Source: Paenactinomyces guangxiensis (GTDB lineage Bacteria > Bacillota > Bacilli > Thermoactinomycetales > Thermoactinomycetaceae). From it: a stretch of DNA of 64,000 nucleotides. Below, one piece after another: positions 57,430 to 64,000 of the stretch (its first letter is position 1; every line of letters starts with the position of its first letter). Both the position numbers and the translations under genes were made by a program. The notes beneath the pieces are model-generated. The model did not search any database, was not told where the DNA came from, and saw only the letters and a program-made list of their open reading frames with translations. The DNA lies in assembly GCF_016055185.1 (NCBI RefSeq), contig NZ_JAECVR010000018.1, positions 1 through 64,000 of the forward strand, read 5' to 3'.

Positions 57430-57689
57430 ATAATACATTTCTTATTTTATGGGACGCATCAGGGTCTTCTAATCATCTTCTTAACAAATTGAAAACGAAG
57501 CGGGTATTGTTTATAAGCACCGTTAATCCTAAAAAGACACATGTGTATATTTTACAGACGCTCGATACGCCTTTCTCGAAATAAACCTGCACAGAGTATC
57601 ATTCGGGAAGGAGCCTGGCATGACATCATTCACATGGGCATTCTGCAAAATGAATACATAAGCCATTCGTCCAGCCGGTAAAGCATCTG

Positions 57690-57919
57690 ATTTTTACTCA
57701 GGCGCATGGCCATTTTATCGGCATATAATTTAAACTGGTGCCTGGCTTCTGTTAAAATTAAATGTTTACCCAGACGTTCAAACAATGGTGTCCCAAGTCT
57801 TCAAGTGCTTTTATTTGGGCAGTTACACTTGATTGAGTAAAATTCAACATCTTGGCAGTCCGGGTAAAGTTTAAATTTTCTGCAGCGGTTTTAAAGGTAA
57901 TCAGTTGTTTTATCTCCAA
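57690..57919 (-). pseudogene. Relic of a LysR-family regulator
   Basis: On the minus strand a TTG start behind AAGGTGAAGAAA opens a LysR N-terminus (LEIKQLITFKTAAENL, NFTRTAKMLNFTQSSVTAQ, IKALEDLG). A one-base loss then shifts the frame, and the other frame continues TPLFERLGKHLILTEA. The effector domain is missing; 57470-57640 may hold scraps of its end. It lies divergent to the flavodoxin-like gene, the classic LysR target layout. Confidence 0.7.
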
Positions 57920-58048
57920 TTTCTTCACCTTTATTAAATCGACATTTCCGATTGTTACAATCGAAATAATCTGTATTGATTGATGAAGTCATTATAAGAT
58001 ATGAATAACAAAGGAGAAGTTTAAAAGTACTAAATAAAGGAGCGAATA

Positions 58049-58609
58049 ATGATGACCATTGCAGTTATTTACGGAGGAACCCGCCAAAACGGAAATACAG
58101 AGATTCTAACTGAGCAGGCAGTTCAGGGGCTGGACGTGGAAAGAATATATCTAAAGGATTATCAAATTCAGCCTGTTAAAGATCAGCGTCATACCCGGGA
58201 TGGATTTCAGGAGATAAATGATGATTACAATTTAATCATTGATCGGGTTTTGCGACATGATATTCTTGTATTTTCTACTCCTATTTACTGGTATAGCATG
58301 TCGGGGATAATGAAAAACTTTATTGATCGCTGGTCACAGACATTGAGGGACCCGAAATATCCAGATTTTAAAGCAAGAATGTCTGCCAAACAGGCATATG
58401 TGATCACGGTGGGTGGAGATGAGCCATACTTGAAAGGACTGCCACTGATCCGGCAGTTTGAATATATCTTTGATTTTATCGGAATTCCTTTTGCAGGATA
58501 TATTCTTGGAAACGGAAATAAACCCGGCGAAATTTTTCAAGATAAGGAAGCGTTATTTGCAGCCTCTCAACTGCAAAAGAAGTTAAATCATCACGCAGAA
58601 CAGGTATAA
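58049..58609 (+). CDS. Flavodoxin-like NAD(P)H-dependent FMN reductase
   Basis: A 186-residue flavodoxin-fold oxidoreductase: FMN phosphate loop YGGTRQNGNTEIL, the STPIYWYSMSGIMKNFIDR segment that packs on the isoalloxazine ring, and TVGGDE. Substrate unknown (quinone, nitro or iron chelate are options). AAAGGAG precedes ATG 58049. It was probably controlled by the now broken LysR gene. Confidence 0.82.
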   Translation: MMTIAVIYGGTRQNGNTEILTEQAVQGLDVERIYLKDYQIQPVKDQRHTRDGFQEINDDYNLIIDRVLRHDILVFSTPIYWYSMSGIMKNFIDRWSQTLRDPKYPDFKARMSAKQAYVITVGGDEPYLKGLPLIRQFEYIFDFIGIPFAGYILGNGNKPGEIFQDKEALFAASQLQKKLNHHAEQV

Positions 58610-58796
58610 GCTCAGCTCATACATTTACAGACGAAGAATGACGGCTTGAGTATTACTTGATCTGGATGTCATATCAGAATCGTTGCTTCATCTATATACC
58701 AGTCTGTCACTTTTCGCGGACAGGTTTTCTTTGCCATTTCCATGGGAAAAGATACAGTAAAAGCAAGGAAGCACTTTAGAGAGGAGACCGGGTGGC

Positions 58797-59225
58797 ATGC
58801 AGGAAGTGCAGGAAGAAATGCTATGGGAAGGAACCGCCTCTCATGTGGCCAAACTGGGAACTTATTTGCTGTGTCTGTTATTCTGCTGGTTGATTGTACC
58901 CATCTTTATCGCAATCTGGACAGCAATCAAACTAAAGGCAACCCGCTATCAGCTGACAACCGAACGGCTCCGAATTAGAGAAGGGATCTTGTCCAAACGG
59001 ACGGAAGAGGTGGAACTATACCGGGTGAAGGATATGAGTGTGGAATGGCCCTTTATCTACCGGATGTTTAACAAAGGGAATATTCGTCTCGTGACTTCGG
59101 ACCATAGCGCCCCCACCATTGTTTTGGAGGCGATCTCCGGTGCGGATGAACTGATGGATGTTCTCCGTGAACATGTGGAAATCTGCCGGGATCGAAAACG
59201 GGTCCGGGAAATCGACCTGGATTAA
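58797..59225 (+). CDS. Bacterial PH-domain (bPH2/DUF304) membrane protein
   Basis: A 142-residue protein: short cytoplasmic start, one or two membrane helices (about 20-45), then a bPH2 domain with RYQLTTERLRIREGILSKRTEEVELYRVKDMSV, here split for reading as RYQLTTERLRI and EVELYRVKDM. Similar to the YdbS/YdbT type, which protect against bacteriocins in Bacillus. Role here unknown. ATG behind GAGGAGA. Confidence 0.75.
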   Translation: MQEVQEEMLWEGTASHVAKLGTYLLCLLFCWLIVPIFIAIWTAIKLKATRYQLTTERLRIREGILSKRTEEVELYRVKDMSVEWPFIYRMFNKGNIRLVTSDHSAPTIVLEAISGADELMDVLREHVEICRDRKRVREIDLD

Positions 59226-59245
59226 TTTTACTGAAGGTAAAGCGG

Positions 59246-59285
59246 CAGTCTGAAGCCCGGACCAGGAGGTCAGGTCTTCAGACTG
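59246..59285 (+). terminator. Hairpin after the PH-domain gene
   Basis: CAGTCTGAAG pairs exactly with CTTCAGACTG; GTTTT follows after 7 bases. Likely a terminator. Confidence 0.55.
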
Positions 59286-59519
59286 TTGACGTTTTAACGG
59301 GCGTTTTGTAATGTTCTCCCATGTTCGTTGTGCTCTTTTCTATTTCGTTATCCATATTTGTATAATCGCTGATATAATAAAGAAAAGTAATCAAGCCATC
59401 GTGTTACGACTACAGAAGCCCCACATGAATACCGCTTGGAATGGCAGCAGGAGAGCAGTGGAATCGAAGTTAGAGAGAGCGGTAAGTTACGAGCCGGTTA
59501 GCTCCAATTCAGCCAGGGA

Positions 59520-59582
59520 CTGAGAAAAAGAGAAGGATGTTCCTTCGTTCTCGCTCTGCGGAGATTGCTGGTTTTTCTCACA
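59520..59582 (+). other. Inverted repeats upstream of the NIGET cassette
   Basis: TGAGAAAAA pairs with TTTTTCTCA, enclosing a second stem (GAGAAGGA...TCCTTCGTTCTC). Together they could be a terminator or a leader structure for the next two genes. The 59286-59519 stretch holds a 70-codon frame without ribosome site that I do not support. Confidence 0.35.
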
Positions 59583-59654
59583 GTGCCTGCTGACAGAAGG
59601 CAAAATCTGATTAGTATTCAGTTTAATATTATTTTCTTGAAAGGAATGAACAGA

Positions 59655-60029
59655 ATGAGCGGGAGTGCAAAGTTTCATTTTGGCGACAACTCTCTGCAAA
59701 AAAACAAAGAGGTTAATATTGGTGAAACATTATATATTCATCGTGGTAATAATGATGGGATAAACCAGGCAGCTATTCAATCTTTATTGGATCAGCTGAG
59801 AGAGACGCTGAAACAGGCAGCTGATTTACAACCATCTTTAAGAGAAGAACTTGAACAGATTACAGGGCAGCTTCACCGCGAGCTGGATCAATCAGCCCCA
59901 AACCATTCAGTGCTGGAAAAATTGAACAATCATTTAAAAAATATGCAGCCATCATTAACCGCTTGGCAAGCGGTCACTTCAACCATTAGTGCCATTTGTG
60001 ATTTACTTCCCGGTGTTACCCGTCTTTGA
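59655..60029 (+). CDS. Small NIGET-motif protein, unknown function
   Basis: A 124-residue protein with no recognised family. ATG 59655 follows AAAGGA with 9-bp spacing. The N-terminus (about 7-33) is polar and strand-like, FHFGDNSLQKNKEVNIGET then LYIHRGNN. The rest (about 35-124) is a helical, Gln/Leu-rich region (SLLDQLRETLKQAADL) ending in a hydrophobic helix. The motif SLQKNKEVNIGET recurs as SLSGNHGPINIGET in the next protein, 11 bp downstream. The two products may bind through this strand (inference). Confidence 0.7.
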   Translation: MSGSAKFHFGDNSLQKNKEVNIGETLYIHRGNNDGINQAAIQSLLDQLRETLKQAADLQPSLREELEQITGQLHRELDQSAPNHSVLEKLNNHLKNMQPSLTAWQAVTSTISAICDLLPGVTRL

Positions 60030-60040
60030 GGAGGAGGGCT

Positions 60041-61456
60041 GTGGACCAAAATAATAAACAGAAAAACCATGCAGACTCTGAGACCTCGAATACCTATTCA
60101 TTTGAATCTGGTTCATTGTCCGGTAATCACGGCCCTATTAACATTGGGGAAACAGTTATTACCACCTACAATAATGTCAAGCAGCATCCCCTGTTAGTCA
60201 GTCTGGGTGTCATTGGGATTTTTATCATTATCATCTTAATGATTACGTTTTTTTACCCGAAACAAGAAACAGAAGCGACAAAATTGATCAAGGAATTTGA
60301 AGGCGCCATTCTCAAAGAAGATGTGGATGCGATCGAGGATATGATTTCTCCTGATGATTCCGATATGGAACTGGAGGAGGAATATCTTCACCAACTGTGT
60401 GACTATGCAAAAGGAAATCCCGAGTTTTTAAGTCAAACGTTTGATATTATGAATGCACAAAAGGCTCTGTATGAAGATGAGAAAAATCCTGAGATCGATT
60501 CCTATTTGTTGCGCCAGTCTTCCAACGAAGAAATTATGAGTTCAGGGATCTTTTACCTGAAACAGGAATGGGGACTTTTCTCTGATTCTTATACAATTGG
60601 TGTACGGCCCCAGTATATCCAGCTCACCAGCAATAATCCGGATGCTGTGATTGAGGTGGACGGGGAGGTTGTCCTGAAGACGAAAAAAGCGAACAGTACC
60701 AAAGTCGGCCCGCTGTTTCCGGGAATCCATAAAATCCACGGTGAGCGGTATTTTCATTATACTGATACGACAGAAACTTATGATACGGCGGTGAATTTAT
60801 TTGATTTTGAATCTGTTACCCCTGTAGAAATCAACATTACAGGGACGGTGGTTAAGGCGGAATCAGATTTAGCCGGAGTGCAAGTGCTCCTTAACGGAAA
60901 GCCGACGCCGTTTGCAGTAAAAAAAGATAAAATGGAAGTTTATCCTGTTCGATTGGATGGTTCGCAAAAAATTCAAGGCTCCTTTCAGCTGCCCTGGGGC
61001 GGAGTCTTAAAAAGTGAAGAACTGGTGATTGAAGCAGAGTACGATTTATATGATATTACCCCTGATCTGTGGGAAGAAAAAAAGGTAGTCCAACTGATGA
61101 ATACATTTATCGAGGATTTCAACAAGGCGTTAAATGAAGAAGAAGTAGGATATTTCAAATCAGTATCATTTAAAGGGGTTTTTGGGTCATATAACAGTTT
61201 TCAGGATTATATCGACAGGCATTTATTAAATAAGAGTAGTTTTGGGATCGGTCTTCCTGAGGCGAGTAGTATTGAAGAAACAGAAATCGTGGGTGATTAT
61301 TATCCCGGTGTGGTAAAACTGGATAAGACAGATGAGGGATACTACCTGAATATCCCATTAAGTTTTAAATTTAGTAACGGTTTTGAACGAAAATATTCAT
61401 TAAGGTATCAATATAAAAATGGTAAGTTCCAACTGTTGAAGATTAGTGAGATTTGA
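60041..61456 (+). CDS. TcaA-like membrane protein with NIGET N-terminus
   Basis: A 471-residue protein: cytoplasmic polar N-terminus with NIGET motif (about 21-43), one membrane helix (about 50-72), then a long extracytoplasmic part. The order NTF2/helical domain (about 75-150), beta domain with DAVIEVDGEVV (about 175-230), second beta domain, and C-terminal NTF2-like domain (from about 340, FIEDFNKALNEEEVGYF) matches TcaA/YvbJ proteins linked to wall-targeting antibiotics. The zinc ribbon normal for TcaA is absent and replaced by the NIGET strand. GTG start 60041 directly behind GAGGAGG. Confidence 0.75.
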   Translation: MDQNNKQKNHADSETSNTYSFESGSLSGNHGPINIGETVITTYNNVKQHPLLVSLGVIGIFIIIILMITFFYPKQETEATKLIKEFEGAILKEDVDAIEDMISPDDSDMELEEEYLHQLCDYAKGNPEFLSQTFDIMNAQKALYEDEKNPEIDSYLLRQSSNEEIMSSGIFYLKQEWGLFSDSYTIGVRPQYIQLTSNNPDAVIEVDGEVVLKTKKANSTKVGPLFPGIHKIHGERYFHYTDTTETYDTAVNLFDFESVTPVEINITGTVVKAESDLAGVQVLLNGKPTPFAVKKDKMEVYPVRLDGSQKIQGSFQLPWGGVLKSEELVIEAEYDLYDITPDLWEEKKVVQLMNTFIEDFNKALNEEEVGYFKSVSFKGVFGSYNSFQDYIDRHLLNKSSFGIGLPEASSIEETEIVGDYYPGVVKLDKTDEGYYLNIPLSFKFSNGFERKYSLRYQYKNGKFQLLKISEI

Positions 61457-61498
61457 AGTGAGGTGGCCCGGGCAGGCAGTCGCCTTTTAAAGCTGTTT

Positions 61499-61540
61499 TC
61501 TCAGGGGTGGGGGCATGTTGCCATGGCCAGACCCCTGAGA
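61499..61540 (+). other. Strong hairpin downstream of the TcaA-like gene
   Basis: TCTCAGGGGT (61499-61508) pairs with ACCCCTGAGA (61531-61540), and inside GGGCATG pairs with CATGGCC. No T-run. A weaker hairpin with TTTTT follows at 61743-61770 and may be the real terminator. The rest of 61541-61856 shows no gene. Confidence 0.5.
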
Positions 61541-61856
61541 AACCGTATGTGGAGAGTTTACCCTGGTTTGTTAGAAGTGGAAATATTAGCTTTGCAGGAG
61601 TATTGTATACAGGTCCAACAGAAAAGATCTAAAGCGATTCTGCGAGTGTGACAGTTGGGAATGATATAAGTAAAACAGATCATTACTTTTACCTAAAAAG
61701 ATGAAAATAAGAACTTATGGTTAACAAAGGGGTCAATGGCAAGCGGAGAAATTTATCCGGGCTTTTTATTTGAACAATAACAGCACACGATAAAAATGGG
61801 CTCTGGTGTGGAGATCTTTTTAACATATTTGGTGATTGCTGTTATATGTACTCTTT

Positions 61857-61907
61857 TTACTCTTCTGTTTCCGTATCAAACCGAAAAAAACGCAAATGAT
61901 CAATCAC
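61857..61907 (-). CDS. Third pheromone-like peptide ORF (divergent copy)
   Basis: A 16-codon frame, read VIDHLRFFRFDTETEE with GTG start. It aligns with the other two peptides (I-D-H start, LRFF shared with peptide B, D-x-E near the end). Its upstream DNA also aligns with that of copy B over about 30 bases, including the TTTCT before the start. The ribosome site has decayed from AGGAGG to GGGG and the GDD core is lost, so it may be a diverged or dying copy. A hairpin (61940-61964) separates it from copy B. Confidence 0.5.
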   Translation of the reverse strand: MIDHLRFFRFDTETEE

Positions 61908-62017
61908 AGAAACCCCGGAATGAAAGATCAAATCATGCCGGGGAGACAGAATTCTGCCCTCCCCCATTGCACACACTTTTACATAAGAGACTTCCAAAAA
62001 GTTTAAGCCCTTTAACA

Positions 62018-62071
62018 CTAGGAGTCGGTTGGCTCTGGATCGTCACCGAAAAAACGTAAATGATGAATCAT
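62018..62071 (-). CDS. Second pheromone-like peptide ORF
   Basis: A 17-codon frame, MIHHLRFFGDDPEPTDS, with perfect AGGAGG (62084-62079) 7 bp before ATG. It shares MI-x-H-x3-F-GDD-x-EP-x-DS with the first peptide, including the same TCTTTCT spacer before the start. No signal peptide. Lies 29 bp after peptide A in the same direction, downstream of the RRNPP regulator. Confidence 0.72.
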   Translation of the reverse strand: MIHHLRFFGDDPEPTDS

Positions 62072-62100
62072 AGAAAGACCTCCTAAAAGTAAAGATTATG

Positions 62101-62154
62101 TTAGCTGTCAACTGGTTCTGTATCATCACCAAATAAAATCCAATGATCAATCAT
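62101..62154 (-). CDS. First pheromone-like peptide ORF, overlapping the regulator
   Basis: A 17-codon frame, MIDHWILFGDDTEPVDS, whose ATG lies inside the last codons of the regulator gene (overlap 62147-62154). Its AGGAGG (62168-62163) is within regulator codons. That overlap is typical of RRNPP receptor-peptide pairs such as nprR-nprX. The middle is hydrophobic (WILF), the C-terminus acidic. Being leaderless, it would need an SHP-type exporter or processing after release. The mature form is probably the C-terminal GDDTEPVDS part or a piece around WILFGDD (inference). Confidence 0.75.
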   Translation of the reverse strand: MIDHWILFGDDTEPVDS

Positions 62155-63418
62155 AAGAAAGACCTCCTAGTCCTTTGGCTCTAAAATACAAGTGCGAATA
62201 CTTTATGTAATTGGGCTCGTCGTTAAGTAAGAGATAGACTTGCATCAATCCATAGAGAGCCTCCAGATCGTTTTTCTCATTTGAGTGAAGCTCGTAAACC
62301 TCCATAAATGCTGCAAGAGCCTCCTGATATTCAGACTCGGAAAGATAACTCTTACCTATATAGAGCAATGCTTGAGAATATTCTATCATATCCTTTTCTT
62401 TTTGGGCAATCTTGAGAGCCTTCCCCAACATCTTATTGGAAAGTTGGAAATCTTTTTTCTCAAAATAGATGATTCCAAGCTTTAAATAGGCTTCTAGTAT
62501 TAACCATTTTCTCCGGGTGATTTCTTCCTTAAGGTCAATCGCTGCGAGCAAGCACTTTTCCGAATGCTTCAATCTTCCGTTTTCTTTGAAGATGTCTCCC
62601 AAAGTAATGTATAATTCTATCTGCCTTTCACAGTTGTGATTGATCCTGGCTATTTCAAGCCCTTTATTCGCACAACTCTCTGCTTCATCGTAGAGTCGTA
62701 TATCCTTTTTGAGTTTTGCTTGCAAGTCATAAATCCCGATAACAGCTTCTATGTCGATTTCGGATGAATTAAGATCAATTTTTTCAAGTGTTTTTAAAGC
62801 ATCCTCAGCCCGACCGAGACCCCGTAAGTAAATCGCTTTATTTGTCAGAAGGCTGGTATAGTAATACCCCCGTTCCCCATTCAGGTCAAAAGACTCCAAA
62901 CCCTCTTCAGCATGCCTTAAAGCGGCTGCTTTGTCTCCTCTCTTAAACGCAATGACACTTAAATGATTTAAACAGCCCGGCTTTAAGTTAGAGCGGTCGC
63001 CGATGGACTTCTCCAAAATCTTCAACGCCTGATGAAACAGTTCAACGGCACGGTCAAACTGTTGCGTTTTATAATAACATCTCCCTTTGAGGAAGTAGAA
63101 CAGGGGGCCGCGGTATTCGGCGGGAAGCTTGGATAATTTACTCAGCGCCTCGCGCGGTTTTGAATTAATCCTGTTCTCAATAATCATCAGATCAAGTTTC
63201 CGGTCCTTCTCCTGCTCTTTTTCCCTTTCGGAAAGATCGTGAATATTGATCTCCATTTTTCTCAGAACATAGTTAATCTTATTCGGGTTCCGGCATTCCC
63301 CGCGCTCAATCGCGGAAAGGGTGGACGGAGGGATCATATCATCTGCCAAATCTTGCAGCCTCATCCCCTTTTCCTTTCGCGCTTTGCGGATCAAATCCCC
63401 AACATGGGTAAAATTCAT
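62147..63418 (-). CDS. RRNPP-type peptide-responsive regulator (HTH + TPR)
   Basis: A 423-residue protein: N-terminal XRE-type HTH (about 4-60, GDLIRKARKEKGMRLQDLAD then PSTLSAIERGECRNP), then about eight TPR-like helical repeats to the end (for example CYYKTQQFDRAVELFHQALK and AYLKLGIIYFEKKDFQLSNK). This is the plan of NprR, PlcR, Rgg and AimR, receptors for imported signal peptides. ATG 63418 behind AAGGAGAGGG is preferred to an earlier in-frame ATG without a site. Its 3' end overlaps the first peptide gene. A palindrome covers its -35. Confidence 0.85.
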   Translation of the reverse strand: MNFTHVGDLIRKARKEKGMRLQDLADDMIPPSTLSAIERGECRNPNKINYVLRKMEINIHDLSEREKEQEKDRKLDLMIIENRINSKPREALSKLSKLPAEYRGPLFYFLKGRCYYKTQQFDRAVELFHQALKILEKSIGDRSNLKPGCLNHLSVIAFKRGDKAAALRHAEEGLESFDLNGERGYYYTSLLTNKAIYLRGLGRAEDALKTLEKIDLNSSEIDIEAVIGIYDLQAKLKKDIRLYDEAESCANKGLEIARINHNCERQIELYITLGDIFKENGRLKHSEKCLLAAIDLKEEITRRKWLILEAYLKLGIIYFEKKDFQLSNKMLGKALKIAQKEKDMIEYSQALLYIGKSYLSESEYQEALAAFMEVYELHSNEKNDLEALYGLMQVYLLLNDEPNYIKYSHLYFRAKGLGGLSYD

Positions 63419-63442
63419 CAGAACCCTCTCCTTTTTACAGAT

Positions 63443-63481
63443 AATATTCCATATATTCACTAAAATTTCAATACTGAAATT
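63443..63481 (-). promoter_or_regulatory. Regulator promoter with perfect palindrome
   Basis: On the minus strand TTGAAA (63471-63466), 17-bp spacer, AATATT (63448-63443). AATTTCA-ATAC-TGAAATT (63464-63481) is a perfect 7+4+7 palindrome covering the -35, a likely autoregulatory operator. It may also act on the divergent genes from 63660. Confidence 0.6.
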
Positions 63482-63659
63482 AAACAGCTGGAAGAACTAA
63501 GTATTTTATCTATTTTCCTGGCCCCGGCAGCATTTTTACCATGATACTAGTAATCAGTTAAAAGTTAAACTAATTTTGGTAATTTATTGAATAAAATTTC
63601 CCTCATCACTAAACTGAAACCAAGTCGCGACATTCAGAAAAATAAACAGAAAGGGTTGA

Positions 63660-63887
63660 ATGCCGATGGAGGTTCCGTTTGCTGCAAGAGCAGGGAAACC
63701 GTCCGTACCCGCAAAACATTTGCCAGATGCTTTCATATTTTTAAACCCGGTCAAAGGAAAACCGATCATCTTCCGCTTCGCCAATGTTGAAGTGAAAACG
63801 GAGAATGACAAAACTGTCGTGTCCGGCAGATGTATCGACTGGCGGGGGAACAAGGGGGGAAGGCTGTGGAGCGGGACAAGACGATAA
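63660..63887 (+). CDS. Small protein of unknown function
   Basis: A 75-residue basic protein, ATG after AAAGGGTTGA. A strand-rich middle (KGKPIIFRFANVEVKTENDK) suggests a small beta fold. No family recognised. It overlaps the next gene start by 22 bp and is divergent from the regulator, so it may share its control region. Possibly part of a phage or mobile element reaching beyond the window. Confidence 0.45.
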   Translation: MPMEVPFAARAGKPSVPAKHLPDAFIFLNPVKGKPIIFRFANVEVKTENDKTVVSGRCIDWRGNKGGRLWSGTRR

Positions 63888-64000
63888 ACTATGTGTCAGA
63901 GTCACAACTCATCAGTTATGTCGTTTATGTGATGGCGAAACTGGGCTATTCCCGGAAAAATATCGCAGAACTTGTGCGGGAGTTGAACACGACCTTTGAT
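63866..64000 (+). CDS. Partial gene at window end, unknown function
   Basis: GTG 63866 behind AAGGGGGGAAG opens a frame running off the window (at least 45 codons). It reads MERDKTINYVSESQLISYVV then VMAKLGYSRKNIAELVRELN. The segment YSRKNIAELVREL looks like the first helices of an HTH or helical domain. Not identified. Confidence 0.5.
   Translation, partial: MERDKTINYVSESQLISYVVYVMAKLGYSRKNIAELVRELNTTFD

Noticed and set aside
59386..59520. T-box-like leader (strings such as GAGAGCAGTGG)
   Set aside because: No T-box sequence (TGGNACCGCG) and no antiterminator/terminator pair; the downstream genes are not tRNA-synthetase or amino acid genes.
59311..59523. 70-codon ORF before the NIGET cassette
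   Set aside because: No ribosome site and no recognisable composition or motif; it overlaps inverted repeats.
61796..62059. Plus-strand 87-codon ORF with a hydrophobic start
   Set aside because: No ribosome site, and it lies antisense to the second and third peptide genes, whose signals (AGGAGG, shared codons) are better supported.
1..64000. CRISPR arrays, rRNA or tRNA genes
   Set aside because: No regularly spaced repeats and no TTCGAAT-type tRNA arms with matching acceptor stems were seen on either strand.

Overview
The window reads as a chromosome segment of a Bacillales bacterium, most likely of the Thermoactinomycetaceae type (inference). The backbone genes are of moderate GC, with strong AGGAGG-type ribosome binding sites, frequent TTG and GTG starts, and Bacillus-type neighbourhoods: phoPR-pst, putB/rocA, gatCAB-dgkB-rlmCD and alaR-alaT.

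Layout. 0.3-8.5 kb: a MaoC-like gene, then phoP-phoR and a Pho-boxed pstS-pstC-pstA-pstB-phoU unit for high-affinity phosphate uptake. 8.7-11.4 kb: a TSUP permease coupled to an Rrf2 regulator, then an intact IS3-family element. 11.4-16.0 kb, minus strand: a DUF2935 protein, an alaR-alaT-like pair, a short-chain dehydrogenase and proline dehydrogenase, the last divergent from P5C dehydrogenase (16.1-17.7 kb). 18.2-32.3 kb: gltP, tatA, cstA with its YbdD partner, gatCAB, a CbiX-like chelatase, a short YidC paralogue, a purine permease, a probable minus-strand rod-shaped RNA, dgkB and rlmCD.

32.3-45.6 kb is a visibly AT-rich myo-inositol island. It has iolA-B-C-D-J in one unit, iolG-iolE, an SSS symporter and a second dehydrogenase in another, and a convergent iolR. 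All three promoters have 17-bp spacers, cre-like sites and IolR-like repeats. The second dehydrogenase is frameshifted in a run of nine C, and a broken LacI-family relic marks the left edge.

45.6-52.7 kb is a beta-oxidation operon (TetR regulator, acyl-CoA dehydrogenase, SCP2 protein, acyl-CoA ligase, SDR, thiolase, enoyl-CoA hydratase). The same 18-bp operator stands in front of the regulator and in front of the operon. 53-58.6 kb: guanine deaminase, a muramidase-type amidase, a cyclophilin, an apparently incomplete IS5-like element, an SMR pump whose TetR regulator carries an amber codon, a LysR relic and a flavodoxin-like reductase.

The right end (59.6-64 kb) is the most novel part. A two-gene cassette encodes a small protein and a TcaA-like membrane protein that share an N-terminal NIGET motif. 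Convergent to it is an RRNPP-type (helix-turn-helix plus TPR) regulator whose 3' end overlaps the first of three tandem 16-17-codon peptide genes. The peptides share an M-I-D/H-H...F...D-x-E core, two of them ending GDDxEPxDS. This looks like a receptor-pheromone cell-cell signalling locus with several variant peptides, beside a divergent pair of unidentified, possibly phage- or element-derived genes cut by the window end.
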